From Candidatus Opimibacter skivensis (GTDB taxonomy: Bacteria; Bacteroidota; Bacteroidia; Chitinophagales; Saprospiraceae), in the NCBI GenBank assembly GCA_016722045.1, contig JADKGY010000006.1, positions 310,001-374,000 of the forward strand: DNA of 64,000 bases, given 5' to 3'. A model generated the notes under the pieces. It was not told the DNA's origin. It saw nothing but the letters and a program-made list of their open reading frames with translations, and did not search any database. The position numbers and the translations under genes were made by a program. Positions 16,429-24,669 of the stretch are shown here, piece by piece (within the stretch, counting starts at the first letter, position 1; each line of letters opens with the position of its first letter).

Positions 16429-18282
16429 ATGCGATATACTTCAAGAATTTTCTTTTTGACCATCTCTATTTGGTTTCTTTCAAAGCCATTAATAGGTCAA
16501 TACACCGTCACTACATATCAGGATCCATTAAAAGGAGTAGCTACGATGGATGACTTCAATGATCCCTATGCTTTCAATATCCAATACCAGGAAGCTCCAT
16601 ACCCTGATGGGGATGATGCATCAAGAGCGTTTTTACGACAACTAAAATTAGAAGCGCAGGTAAAAACACCGCTGAATCCTAATGCCTCACCAGAGCAGCA
16701 CAGGGGTAGTGTTCCTGTCCCCGAGATACTCGCCAGCTTTTCAGGCAACAATATCATCACCGGCACTCCTCTGGACAATCATCTTGCTGTGAATAGTACG
16801 GAGCAGATCGTATCTACCATCAATACGCACATGCTGGTCACTAACAGTGTTGGTTTTTTTCAGGGCTCGTATAAGCTGGATGTTTTCTTCCAGTCGTTGG
16901 GTGGGGTCAACCGGTATTTTGATCCGCGTGTTATATATGATCCGGAGCAGGACAGATTTATTCTTGTGGAATTCCAGGGAACTGCATGCGTTGAAAGCAG
17001 AATTTTGATAGCGTTCAGCAAAACAAATAATCCAAAGGGAGCCTGGAATTTTTATGCGCTTGATGGTTGCCTTAATGATGATGGTACATTTGCAGATTTT
17101 CCGATGATCTCCATTACAGATACAGAGTTATTTCTTACGTACAATGAAGTGAATGCTGATAGCTCATGGCAGACAGGTTTCGCCGGTACACAAATACACC
17201 AGATCAACAAAATGAGCGGGTATAATGGAGAAACGCTAAGCCGCAAAGTGTGGACAGATATTAAGTTCAATGGAAAATTATTGCGTAACATTTGTCCCGT
17301 GTGTAACGCTGATGAATCACTGCCCCAGGATATGTATTTTTTATCTGATCGCAATTTTGCGCTTTCTAATGACAGTGTGTTTCTTCTTCATCTCACAGGA
17401 CATCAGGATGATCCGAATGCAAAAATTGATATGGAGTATCGCAAATTGAATCAACCATATGGTGTTGCGCCGTATGGTGTCCAACCAAAAGATAGTTTGG
17501 ATACTAATGATGCTCGGATACTTGATGCCTTTGCTTATGACGGACATATACAATGGGTGTCCAATACGATGGATTTTAATACCGGCCGTTCCGGTGTTTA
17601 TCATGGCATGTTGATGATCGATGACCCTTCTCTGACGGCCATCGGACATATCATCGGTCACCCTACAGATTATATCGGTTATCCGGGTATTGCATGGACA
17701 GGAAGTAAGCCGGGCGAACAAGATGCAATTATAGTAGCGAGTCATTCCTCTAAGACTCGATTTCCGGGAGGATCAGGATTTTATTCTGATGGCCTGGGTG
17801 GATATAGTGATTTTGTGACCATCATTGAAGGCACCAGATCAATTGATATGCTGACAGGGGCTGTCGAACGATGGGGTGACTATGCAGGCATACAACGACT
17901 TTATCATCAGCCTGGAAGTGTCTGGATTTCATGCTCTTATGGCCGTCAAGGAAATGTCAATGAAGCCTGGATCGCCAAGCTGGCCAGGCATGAAGAGATG
18001 GTAGGGACACATGATATCACAAAAAATAATATCAACATGATCACCTATCCAAATCCATCGGATGATTATGTACAGATCGAAATAGACAATCCAAAAGGTG
18101 GAAATATAACCGTAACCTTATTTAATCTTTTAGGCCAACCAATCAAAACACTTTATAACGGACCGGCAAATTATCCAGGGAAAGCAAGCCTGAATTTTTC
18201 TACACATGAACTTTCGTCCGGACAATACGAAGTGCAGGTGAGGATTGATGGAAGTGTTGTGGCTACGAGAAGTTTAGGGTGA
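16429..18282 (+). CDS. Secreted T9SS cargo protein of unknown function (type A sorting domain)
   Basis: A 617-residue protein with a signal peptide (cleavage near 'LIGQ', residue 24) and a C-terminal type IX sorting domain over the last 85 residues ('MITYPNPSDDYVQIEI', 'VTLFNLLGQPIKTLYNG', 'LSSGQYEVQVRID'). T9SS carries such proteins across the outer membrane, then removes the domain and attaches the cargo to surface lipopolysaccharide. The body (about 60-520) has repeated beta-rich segments ('YFDPRVIYDPEQDRFILVEF', 'FADFPMISITDTELFLTYNE') resembling propeller-like surface proteins. I recognise no catalytic motif. The TGA stop is the start of a gagggtga repeat. Confidence 0.8.
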   Translation: MRYTSRIFFLTISIWFLSKPLIGQYTVTTYQDPLKGVATMDDFNDPYAFNIQYQEAPYPDGDDASRAFLRQLKLEAQVKTPLNPNASPEQHRGSVPVPEILASFSGNNIITGTPLDNHLAVNSTEQIVSTINTHMLVTNSVGFFQGSYKLDVFFQSLGGVNRYFDPRVIYDPEQDRFILVEFQGTACVESRILIAFSKTNNPKGAWNFYALDGCLNDDGTFADFPMISITDTELFLTYNEVNADSSWQTGFAGTQIHQINKMSGYNGETLSRKVWTDIKFNGKLLRNICPVCNADESLPQDMYFLSDRNFALSNDSVFLLHLTGHQDDPNAKIDMEYRKLNQPYGVAPYGVQPKDSLDTNDARILDAFAYDGHIQWVSNTMDFNTGRSGVYHGMLMIDDPSLTAIGHIIGHPTDYIGYPGIAWTGSKPGEQDAIIVASHSSKTRFPGGSGFYSDGLGGYSDFVTIIEGTRSIDMLTGAVERWGDYAGIQRLYHQPGSVWISCSYGRQGNVNEAWIAKLARHEEMVGTHDITKNNINMITYPNPSDDYVQIEIDNPKGGNITVTLFNLLGQPIKTLYNGPANYPGKASLNFSTHELSSGQYEVQVRIDGSVVATRSLG

Positions 18283-18302
18283 GAGGGTGAGAGGGTGAGA
18301 GA
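18281..18302 (+). repeat. 8-bp tandem repeat (gagggtga) fused to the stop codon
   Basis: About three units of gagggtga, the first containing the TGA stop of the T9SS cargo gene. The gap to 18415 otherwise holds AT-rich DNA. Confidence 0.65.
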
Positions 18303-18415
18303 AGGGATAAGAGATAAGAAAAATTAATTATTTGAAAAAAAGTTGAAAAAAACGGTCACATAAAGACCTCCTCGAGACATATAAGGATGAATAAATCTTA
18401 AAAAATTCATCCTTT

Positions 18416-18865
18416 ATGAATCCGTACATACCTCACCTCCTGGTCGATATCAAAAATGCTCATCGACCTGACCGTCCAGATGACTTCTTCGAAGAACCAA
18501 AATCATTCGAAGAAGAAATGGAGATCGTCGATAATTACACTTCAGGTACAAACATTCCTCCATCATTAAGCCATCAATGTGGCCTGACAGAAGATCAATT
18601 TCCACCTGAAAACATGCTCACTGAACGGGAAATGCAAATCATCATCGATGCATTTCAGGACATGTTATCCACAAGACATATTGCAGCTGACTTTCCATCC
18701 GGATTGCCTGCATCAAGGGCATATCCTCTTCTTGTGGGATTACTAAAAGAAGAAGCCTGGTTTTTTCCCGGCGGAATGCTTCATTTTGATTTCTGCACCG
18801 GTTATGCACCCGATTGTGAGCTTAAGGAGTATTGTCCCTGCCTGCAATATTGGAACGAGAAGTAA
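18416..18865 (+). CDS. Hypothetical protein with C-terminal cysteine cluster
   Basis: A 149-residue soluble protein without a signal peptide. I do not recognise the family. The first 60 residues are acidic and Pro-rich ('RPDRPDDFFEEPKSFEEEME'). The middle is helical ('LTEREMQIIIDAFQDML'). The last 35 residues hold four cysteines spaced C-X6-C-X5-C-X-C ('FCTGYAPDCELKEYCPC'), which could bind zinc or an Fe-S cluster. The good length, the absence of overlapping frames and the cysteine pattern suggest a real gene. A gagagtgag-type repeat starts at its stop codon. Confidence 0.6.
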   Translation: MNPYIPHLLVDIKNAHRPDRPDDFFEEPKSFEEEMEIVDNYTSGTNIPPSLSHQCGLTEDQFPPENMLTEREMQIIIDAFQDMLSTRHIAADFPSGLPASRAYPLLVGLLKEEAWFFPGGMLHFDFCTGYAPDCELKEYCPCLQYWNEK

Positions 18866-18915
18866 GAGAGTGAGAGGAGTGAGAGAAGTGAGGGAAGTGA
18901 GAGAAGTGAGAGAGT
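18864..18915 (+). repeat. gtgagagga/gagaagtga tandem array, left arm of an inverted pair
   Basis: About five degenerate 9-10 bp units start at the TAA of the preceding gene. The complementary array lies at 19323-19368, so the four-helix-bundle gene is enclosed by inverted repeats. Confidence 0.7.
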
Positions 18916-18952
18916 ATTTAAAAATGAATTTTTGGTTTAAAATCTAATAGCA

Positions 18953-19312
18953 ATGACAAATGAGGAGTTTAATGAAATATTTAGGAAGCGAACAATGGAA
19001 TTTGCAATTAGGGTCATTAAATTTATTGAATCGGTTCCTTTTAATTCGGCCACAAGAGTGTTATCATTTCAACTCGGCAAAGCAGGCACTTCTGTAGGTG
19101 CAAATTTCAGGGCTTTCTGTCGCGGAAGATCTAAAAATGAAAAATTCTCTAAAATATGTATCGTCGTTGAGGAGGCAGATGAAAGTGAATATTGGCTTGA
19201 AATATTTTCATTCTCTGATTATGGCGATCATCGCGAACTAACCTGGCTTCTGAAGGAGATAAAAGAAATTATTAAAATAACTTCTAAAGTGAAATCAAAG
19301 TTCTACCCTTAA
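18953..19312 (+). CDS. Four-helix-bundle protein (23S rRNA intervening-sequence protein/Avd family)
   Basis: A 119-residue protein matching the small four-helix-bundle family first found inside 23S rRNA intervening sequences, which also includes the Avd accessory proteins of diversity-generating retroelements. Typical marks are 'KRTMEFAIRVIKFIES' in helix 1, 'FQLGKAGTSVGANFRAFCRGRSKNEKF' over helix 2, and 'IVVEEADESEYWLEI' in helix 3. The long basic last helix fits too. The family is thought to bind nucleic acid. No reverse transcriptase, template repeat or variable repeat is nearby, so a diversity-generating system is not supported. The gene lies between an inverted pair of gtgagag-type arrays. 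Confidence 0.85.
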   Translation: MTNEEFNEIFRKRTMEFAIRVIKFIESVPFNSATRVLSFQLGKAGTSVGANFRAFCRGRSKNEKFSKICIVVEEADESEYWLEIFSFSDYGDHRELTWLLKEIKEIIKITSKVKSKFYP

Positions 19313-19322
19313 CCGGGCAGGC

Positions 19323-19368
19323 TTCTCTCACTCCTCTCACTCCTCTCACTTCTCTCACTCCTCTCACG
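19323..19368 (-). repeat. ctcctctcact tandem array, right arm of the inverted pair
   Basis: About five units complementary to the array at 18864-18915. On the minus strand it starts two bases after the TAA of the S9 peptidase gene. The sequence just before it (ccttaacc...cttctctcac) recurs at about 21551-21570. Confidence 0.7.
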
Positions 19369-19369
19369 G

Positions 19370-21307
19370 TTAGCTCTTATTCATCGGTACCTGTTGTTTT
19401 TCCTTACTCGGCAACGTCTCCTTAAGCCAGTTGTAGAATTCATGCTGCCATACCATTGCATTTTGGGCACTGAGTACCCAATGATTTTCATCCGGGAGGT
19501 AAAGGAGTTTACTCTTGATGCCTTTTAATTGTGCAGCCTGGAAAGCCTGAATACCTTGTTCGACAGGGACGCGATAATCTTTTCCACCCTGTACGATCAT
19601 GATCGGCGTATCCCATTTGTCTACATAATTGATGGGGTTGAATTTTTTGTAGGTCTTTTGTGCAGCTTTGTTTTTCTTGTCCCAATATGGACCTCCCCAA
19701 TCCCAATCCACAAACCACAATTCCTCTGTTGTACCATACATGCTGCGCATATCAAAAATACCATCATGTGCAATGAATGTTTTAAAACGACCATCATGTA
19801 TACCGGCAAGCATAAATGCAGAATAGCCACCATAGCTTGCTCCCACGCAACCAAGCCTATCTTTATCTACATAATGTTCCTTACTGACATTATCAATGGC
19901 TGACAAATAATCTTTCATCGCCTGGCCTCCATGATCCTTGCTGATCTCTTCGTTCCATTCCGTTCCATGTCCAGGCATTCCTCTGCGGTTTGGAGCAACA
20001 ACGATATAGCCGTTTGAAGCCATCAATTGAAAATTCCATCGGAAAGAATAGAACTGTGTCAATGCTGATTGAGGACCTCCCTGGCAATACAGAAGTGTTG
20101 GATATTTTTTCGCCGGATCAAAATTTGGTGGATATACAACCCACACCAGCATTTTTTTATGATCTGTTGTTTCTACCCATTTTCTTTCCGTCTTCACCAT
20201 GGATATCTTGCTGTATGCGTCATCATTGACATGTGTCAATTGTTTCATTGAACCGTCTTTGATACTGACCGAATACAATTCATTGGCATGGTTCATATCG
20301 CAGCGACTGACGATCACCTTATCACCAACCTGTCCAACAATGTTGTTGATATCAAAATCACCTTTAGTAACTTGTACAATATCGGCCTTATAGGTATCCG
20401 GATTAAAATCGAAAGTGAATAATTGCAGCGTACCATTTATAGGCGCATAGAAGTAGATATTATCATCTGTTCCGTATTTGAATCCTTCTACATGGATATC
20501 ATCCCTTTGACCTGTAGCGTTCGTGATCTTATTGTTCATCAAAATGTAGATGTCTTGTTTGTCGGATTCATAACCGTCGCGGTTCATCCCAAGCCAGGTC
20601 AAAGGATGACCTTTGCTAAATTCCGGATTGACATCATAGCCAAGATGGCCTTCAGTTAAATTTTTTGTTTGTCCGGTAGCGATATTATATGCATAGAGAT
20701 CCGTATTGGTGCTGACAGCATAATCTTTTCCATACTTCTTTTTAGTAACATAAATCACCCTGTCGCTTTCCGGAGACCAGATATAATCTTCATCACCACC
20801 AAAAGGTTTTTGAGGACAATCGTAAGGTTCACCCGGCATCAGATCAATTTCATCTTTCGGTTCACCATTCACCATTTTGGACAGGAAGACATGATCATAG
20901 GCACCTTCTTCCCAGGTATCCCAATGACGAATCGGAATGTCATTGAATACATACGCATTCGATTTCGTCAGTTCAGGATAAAAATCTGTTCCTTTTGTTT
21001 TGACGACATTCACTTCTTTATTGGAGAGCATATATTTTCCATCAGGAGAAATATTTTTATCCCGGATTGGATTTTTTGTGATCTCAACAGGCTTACCCCC
21101 GTCGATGGAAATCTGGTACATTTTACTGCTTCCTTTATTCGCTTCTACGTTCGGTGTATTGACGGAATAAATCACGCTTTTCCCATCTTCTGTAATGCCG
21201 AGACCGGTGACTCGCCCGAGTTGCCATAATAGTTCCGGAGTCATAGTTGTCTGCGCCTGGAGGCTGCAAACAGAAGCAATGAGAATAATTGAAATGAATT
21301 TGTGCAT
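19370..21307 (-). CDS. S9-family prolyl oligopeptidase/dipeptidyl aminopeptidase
   Basis: A 645-residue exported serine peptidase. A signal peptide (cleavage after 'SLQAQ') is followed by a beta-propeller domain with repeating blade motifs ('PDGKYMLSNKEVN', 'SPESDRVIYVTKKKYG'), then the alpha/beta-hydrolase domain from about residue 385. The triad is visible as Ser in 'GASYGGYSAFML', Asp in 'GGKDYRVPVEQG' and His in 'PDENHWVL'. This order and length are usual for the acylaminoacyl-/dipeptidyl-peptidase branch, which trims peptides in the periplasm. The gene is single, with repeat arrays on both sides. Confidence 0.92.
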   Translation of the reverse strand: MHKFISIILIASVCSLQAQTTMTPELLWQLGRVTGLGITEDGKSVIYSVNTPNVEANKGSSKMYQISIDGGKPVEITKNPIRDKNISPDGKYMLSNKEVNVVKTKGTDFYPELTKSNAYVFNDIPIRHWDTWEEGAYDHVFLSKMVNGEPKDEIDLMPGEPYDCPQKPFGGDEDYIWSPESDRVIYVTKKKYGKDYAVSTNTDLYAYNIATGQTKNLTEGHLGYDVNPEFSKGHPLTWLGMNRDGYESDKQDIYILMNNKITNATGQRDDIHVEGFKYGTDDNIYFYAPINGTLQLFTFDFNPDTYKADIVQVTKGDFDINNIVGQVGDKVIVSRCDMNHANELYSVSIKDGSMKQLTHVNDDAYSKISMVKTERKWVETTDHKKMLVWVVYPPNFDPAKKYPTLLYCQGGPQSALTQFYSFRWNFQLMASNGYIVVAPNRRGMPGHGTEWNEEISKDHGGQAMKDYLSAIDNVSKEHYVDKDRLGCVGASYGGYSAFMLAGIHDGRFKTFIAHDGIFDMRSMYGTTEELWFVDWDWGGPYWDKKNKAAQKTYKKFNPINYVDKWDTPIMIVQGGKDYRVPVEQGIQAFQAAQLKGIKSKLLYLPDENHWVLSAQNAMVWQHEFYNWLKETLPSKEKQQVPMNKS

Positions 21308-21390
21308 ATGATTTGGATTTAAGCCGGGCTAAAGTAGTCAATCCATTACTAAAGTCCACCGGTATGAATTCGTTTTTAGACCAGCGTCTC

Positions 21391-21600
21391 CAGAGAAGTG
21401 AGAGAAGTGAGAGGGTGAGAGGGTGAGAGGAGTGAGAGGAGTGAGAGGAATAAGAGGTTGAGAAAATTTTAATTGCGCGGAGCCGAAATTATTTTTGGAG
21501 AAATCATGACCGTCGTTGAGCGAAGTCGAAACGAAAGTCACATGCAATCCTTAACCTTGCCGCTTCTCTCACACTCTCACTTCTCTCACTTCTCTCACTT
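21391..21600. repeat. inverted pair of gtgagag arrays
   Basis: At 21391-21455 there are about seven gtgagagga-type units, and at 21563-21600 four complementary ones. Between them lies about 100 bp including the phrase ttgagcgaagtcgaaacg, which reads like a dispersed intergenic repeat. No gene is present in 21308-21630. Confidence 0.65.
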
Positions 21601-21630
21601 TGCTTACATTAGAGATTGATATTTCAACAT

Positions 21631-23151
21631 ATGAAACAAAAACCAACCCTTACCTTCTGGCAGATCTGGAATATGAGCTTCGGCTTTCTGGGTATCCAGT
21701 TTGGATTTGCTTTGCAGAATAGCAATGTCAGCCGGATATTCGAAACACTCGGGGCCAAAGTAGATGATATACCTATCCTATGGGTCGCTGCACCGCTGAC
21801 CGGATTGATCGTACAACCTATCATCGGTTATCTGAGCGACAGGACATGGAATTTTCTCGGACGGAGACGTCCATTTTTTTTAGGTGGCGCTATTATGGCT
21901 TCCATATGTTTGTTCATCATGCCAAATTCCCCCGCATTGTGGGTGGCTGCAGGAATGCTTTGGCTGATGGATGCTTCTATTAATATTTCAATGGAACCGT
22001 TCAGAGCCTTTGTCGGTGACAATTTACCTTCTCATCAACGCACATCAGGGTTTGCGATGCAGAGTTTTTTCATTGGAACTGGTGCCGTTGTAGCTTCGTC
22101 GCTGCCATATGTTTTTACTAATTGGTTCGGGGTATCAAACCAGGCAGCCGAGGGAATTATACCTGACTCCGTGAAATGGTCTTTTTATATTGGTGGACTT
22201 ATTTACCTGGCTGCTGTGATCTGGACAGTCTTCAGTTCAAAAGAATATTCTCCTGAGGAGTTAGCTTCATTTTCTGAATCACATGAATCTTCAGATGCTT
22301 CCACCGGAGCTGACAAACAGATCAGCCCGACTATTTCTTTGCGCACAGGGAGTATTTTACTTATCATCGGCATCCTTCTCAATGTATGGTTTTGGCTTGA
22401 AGCACTTCCAAAGGAATTGTATCTTTTTTCGTATGGTACAATGCTGGTGGGGATTTTGTTTTTATTGGTAGGGTTGATGAAAAAAAGCAATTTATCAAGC
22501 TCAGGATTTGTCACGATCATGGATGATCTTTTGAATATGCCATCTTCGATGAAACAGCTTTCTGTGGTACAATTTTTTTCATGGTTCGGATTGTTTGCGA
22601 TGTGGATTTATATGACATCTGCAGTGACAAGTCATATTTATCATTCGACGGATACTACGACTAAAATTTACAATGATGGGGCCGATTGGGTTTCATTATG
22701 CATGGGTGTTTACAATGGCGTGGCAGCATTAGTAGCATTCGGTCTTCCGGTACTTGCGGGCAGGACAAGTAGAAAAGTAGCGCATATGATTTGTCTTGTG
22801 CTTGGTGGATTGGGATTAGTCTCCGTTTATTTCATTACAGATCCTCATTATCTCCTTGTTTCCATGATCGGAGTTGGTGTGGCCTGGGCATCTATTCTTT
22901 CTGTACCCTATGCAATGCTGGCGGGATCTCTGCCTCCGCATAAAATGGGCTATTATATGGGTGTATTCAATTTCTTCATTGTCATTCCGCAGATTGTAGC
23001 TGCAGCACTTCTTGGATTTCTGGTGAAATCATTTTTTGGGGATGAACCAATCTATGCGGTTATGTTGGGTGGCGGCTCAATGATTTTGGCCGGTATCATG
23101 TGTCTTCGGGTGACAGATGTGGATGATTATATGGGTATTAAAACCCGGTGA
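21631..23151 (+). CDS. MFS transporter, SLC45/GPH-like sugar carrier
   Basis: A 506-residue membrane carrier with about 12 hydrophobic segments, starting at the ATG of MKQKPTLTFW (an in-frame ATG five codons earlier adds MIFQH). 'QNSNVSRIFETLGA' after helix 1, the 'GYLSDRTWNFLGRRRPFF' loop between helices 2 and 3, and 'SINISMEPFRAFVGDNLP' are marks of the SLC45/sucrose-type branch. A long cytoplasmic loop, acidic and Ser-rich, lies at about 205-235. Family members co-transport disaccharides with protons or sodium. The substrate here is unknown and no glycosidase sits beside it. Confidence 0.82.
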   Translation: MKQKPTLTFWQIWNMSFGFLGIQFGFALQNSNVSRIFETLGAKVDDIPILWVAAPLTGLIVQPIIGYLSDRTWNFLGRRRPFFLGGAIMASICLFIMPNSPALWVAAGMLWLMDASINISMEPFRAFVGDNLPSHQRTSGFAMQSFFIGTGAVVASSLPYVFTNWFGVSNQAAEGIIPDSVKWSFYIGGLIYLAAVIWTVFSSKEYSPEELASFSESHESSDASTGADKQISPTISLRTGSILLIIGILLNVWFWLEALPKELYLFSYGTMLVGILFLLVGLMKKSNLSSSGFVTIMDDLLNMPSSMKQLSVVQFFSWFGLFAMWIYMTSAVTSHIYHSTDTTTKIYNDGADWVSLCMGVYNGVAALVAFGLPVLAGRTSRKVAHMICLVLGGLGLVSVYFITDPHYLLVSMIGVGVAWASILSVPYAMLAGSLPPHKMGYYMGVFNFFIVIPQIVAAALLGFLVKSFFGDEPIYAVMLGGGSMILAGIMCLRVTDVDDYMGIKTR

Positions 23152-23166
23152 GCTATATATCCAAGC

Positions 23167-23209
23167 ATCGTGGCACGACTAGTCGTGCCACCACTAGTCG
23201 TGCCACGAT
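23167..23209. repeat. nested palindromes (REP-like) after the SLC45 gene
   Basis: A perfect 22-bp palindrome (23170-23191, core cacgactagtcgtg) overlaps a larger inverted repeat with 17-bp arms (23167-23183 and 23193-23209). It lies 15 bp after the stop codon. With no T run it is more like a REP element than a classical terminator, but it could stop transcription. Confidence 0.65.
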
Positions 23210-23324
23210 AGTTTAACTAATTGGTTGTCAATGTCTAAGAGAGGGTTTTAGGATCCTAAAAAAGACACTTTAATGTGCTCTTATTTTCGGATTTGTGACA
23301 TAATGGTCAGGCTGAAATGATTAT

Positions 23325-23363
23325 TTTAGATTAGTCTAAATTATAATTTAGTATAATCTAAAT
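23325..23363. promoter_or_regulatory. two candidate DtxR/MntR operators
   Basis: Perfect inverted repeats tttaga-N4-tctaaa (23325-23340) and atttag-N6-ctaaat (23346-23363) lie 20-58 bp upstream of the mntR-like start. The tttag half-site resembles the AT-rich sites of MntR/DtxR regulators, so metal-dependent autoregulation is likely. Confidence 0.5.
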
Positions 23364-23382
23364 AATTAAGTATTTTTGAAAT

Positions 23383-23805
23383 GTGGTATTGACAATTACA
23401 GAAGAAAATTATCTGAAAGGAATCCTTAAGCTCTCTATTCATGCAGATATCTCAGTGACTACCAATGAAATAGCTGCACTATTATTGAATACTCCGGCAT
23501 CTGTCACAGATATGCTGAAGAAATTGTCAGCTAAAGAACTTATCAATTATCAGCCCTACAAAGGTGCGAGGCTAACCGAACAAGGCTATAAACACGCCAC
23601 TTTCCTTGTCCGAAAACACCGGCTCTGGAAAGTCTTCTTATACCAATCCCTGAACATCCCATGGGAAGCAGTCCAGGAAATCGCTGAGGAACTTGAACAT
23701 ATCAATTCTGAACTCCTCATCGATCACCTGGACTCTTTCCTGGGCTTCCGAAATTCGATCCTCACGGCGATCCTATACCAAACGCTCAGGGCAAATACAC
23801 CTTAA
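23383..23805 (+). CDS. Metal-dependent DtxR/MntR-family regulator, N-terminal part (frameshifted)
   Basis: A 140-codon frame from a GTG start (the nearby ATG at 23381 is out of frame and stops at once). It holds the winged helix ('ITEENYLKGILKLS', 'LLNTPASVTDMLKKLSAKELI') and the dimerisation domain ('FLVRKHRLWKVFLYQSLNIPW', 'EELEHINSELLIDHLDSFLGF'). After 'DSFLGF' the frame becomes unlike the family ('RNSILTAILYQ'). Moving back one base at about 23748 gives 'FPKFDPHGDPIP', the conserved continuation, and runs into the separate FeoA-like frame downstream. So this and the next entry are one gene of about 219 codons broken by a missing base in ttccg. It senses Mn2+ or Fe2+. Confidence 0.85.
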   Translation: MVLTITEENYLKGILKLSIHADISVTTNEIAALLLNTPASVTDMLKKLSAKELINYQPYKGARLTEQGYKHATFLVRKHRLWKVFLYQSLNIPWEAVQEIAEELEHINSELLIDHLDSFLGFRNSILTAILYQTLRANTP

Positions 23806-24041
23806 GAGCGCAATCACTGTTGTCTGATCTTTCACCCGGGAAACAAGGCTTAATTATCGGAGTAAAGGATCAGCAGTTATCTTTCCTTCAATACCTTGAC
23901 GAAAAAGGAATAGGTATAGGTAAAACCGTAACAACAATCAAACATGACCCCTATGATCAAAGTATGATTATCTCCATGGATCAAAAAGAAATAAACCTAT
24001 CCGGAAAAGCTGCAGGTCTTATTTTCATTAAATCTCTATAA
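23748..24041 (+). CDS. MntR-family regulator, C-terminal FeoA/SH3-like part (second half of the frameshifted gene)
   Basis: In this frame the sequence continues from the conserved 'PKFDPHGDPIPNAQGKY' linker to an SH3-like FeoA domain ('SDLSPGKQGLIIGVKDQQLSFLQYLDEKGIGIG') and ends at 24041. An isolated small frame could be taken from an internal TTG at 23820 (73 codons), but a free-standing FeoA is unlikely because the upstream residues in this frame are clearly the missing part of the regulator. The linker carries residues near the metal site, so a real break would remove half the sensor. Confidence 0.8.
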   Translation, partial: PKFDPHGDPIPNAQGKYTLRAQSLLSDLSPGKQGLIIGVKDQQLSFLQYLDEKGIGIGKTVTTIKHDPYDQSMIISMDQKEINLSGKAAGLIFIKSL

Positions 24042-24118
24042 AGCCTATATTCTCTTTTGAAAGAAATAAATGATTCAAAAAAGGTCAAGCCAATGCACAT
24101 TATCTTTAAATCATAATA

Positions 24119-24415
24119 ATGTCTGCCTTAATCTACAATGTAACGGTTAAAATTTCAGCGGAAGCCCGCGAACAGTGGGTCGAGTGGATGCTGAATGAGC
24201 ATATCCCGGAGGTCATGGCGACAGCCTGCTTCAAATCCTTCCGCCTTCTTCATCTTGAAGGGTATGATGATGATGAAGGCATCACCTACGCCATCCAATA
24301 TACATGCCCTAACCAGGAATTATTTACCATCTATCAGCGGGATCACGCCCTCAATTGCAGAAAAAACATCAACATGCATTTGACGGGAAGTTTGTCGCCT
24401 TCAGGACGATACTAG
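24119..24415 (+). CDS. DUF4286 family protein (3' end frameshifted)
   Basis: A 98-codon frame. Residues 1-80 match the small Bacteroidota DUF4286 family ('IYNVTVKISAEAREQWVEWM', 'EHIPEVMATACFKSFRLLHL', 'GITYAIQYTCPN'). The last 17 codons do not. If one base is restored at about 24350-24355, the frame continues as 'LQKKHQHAFDGKFVAFRTIL' and stops with TAA at 24433-24435, giving 105 residues, which is the usual size. The function of the family is unknown. The restored TAA is the first unit of a ggctaa repeat, which supports that end as the true one. Confidence 0.78.
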   Translation: MSALIYNVTVKISAEAREQWVEWMLNEHIPEVMATACFKSFRLLHLEGYDDDEGITYAIQYTCPNQELFTIYQRDHALNCRKNINMHLTGSLSPSGRY

Positions 24416-24432
24416 GATTGATCGCAGAAGGC

Positions 24433-24655
24433 TAAGGAAAAGGCAGAGGCAGGGAAGGCTAAGGCTAAGGCTAAGGCTAAGGCTAAGGCTGAGGCTAAGG
24501 CTAAGGCTAAGGCTAAGGCTAAGGCTAAGGCTAAGGCTAAGGCTAAGGAAAAATAAGTATTCGTAATCATTAACTTAAATACAGAATCTATATTTTTCTT
24601 TCCTTCGCCTTCGCCTCAGCCTTTGCCTTCTCTTTCGCCTTTCTTCACCTTTTCT
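24433..24655. repeat. ggctaa hexamer array (about 17 units) and complementary gcctt array
   Basis: From 24433 to 24550 the hexamer ggctaa is repeated about 17 times with a few variants. At 24597-24655 lie ttcgcc/gccttc units that are roughly complementary. The pair brackets an AT-rich 50-bp spacer just upstream of the acyl-CoA dehydrogenase start and could fold into a long hairpin. The stretch has no gene. Confidence 0.85.
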
Positions 24656-24669
24656 ATTAATTTTACCCT

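Noticed and set aside
18953..19312. Diversity-generating retroelement suggested by an Avd-like protein
   Set aside because: No reverse transcriptase, and no pair of template/variable repeats with adenine-specific differences was seen nearby.
18416..19312. Toxin-antitoxin pair
   Set aside because: The genes are 87 bp apart with an array between them; neither resembles a toxin family.
23820..24041. Free-standing FeoA protein
   Set aside because: In-frame upstream sequence is the missing linker of the DtxR/MntR regulator, so it is the second half of that gene.
24433..24550. Could the regular hexamer array be a CRISPR?
   Set aside because: Units are 6 bp with no spacers, and no cas gene is in the window.
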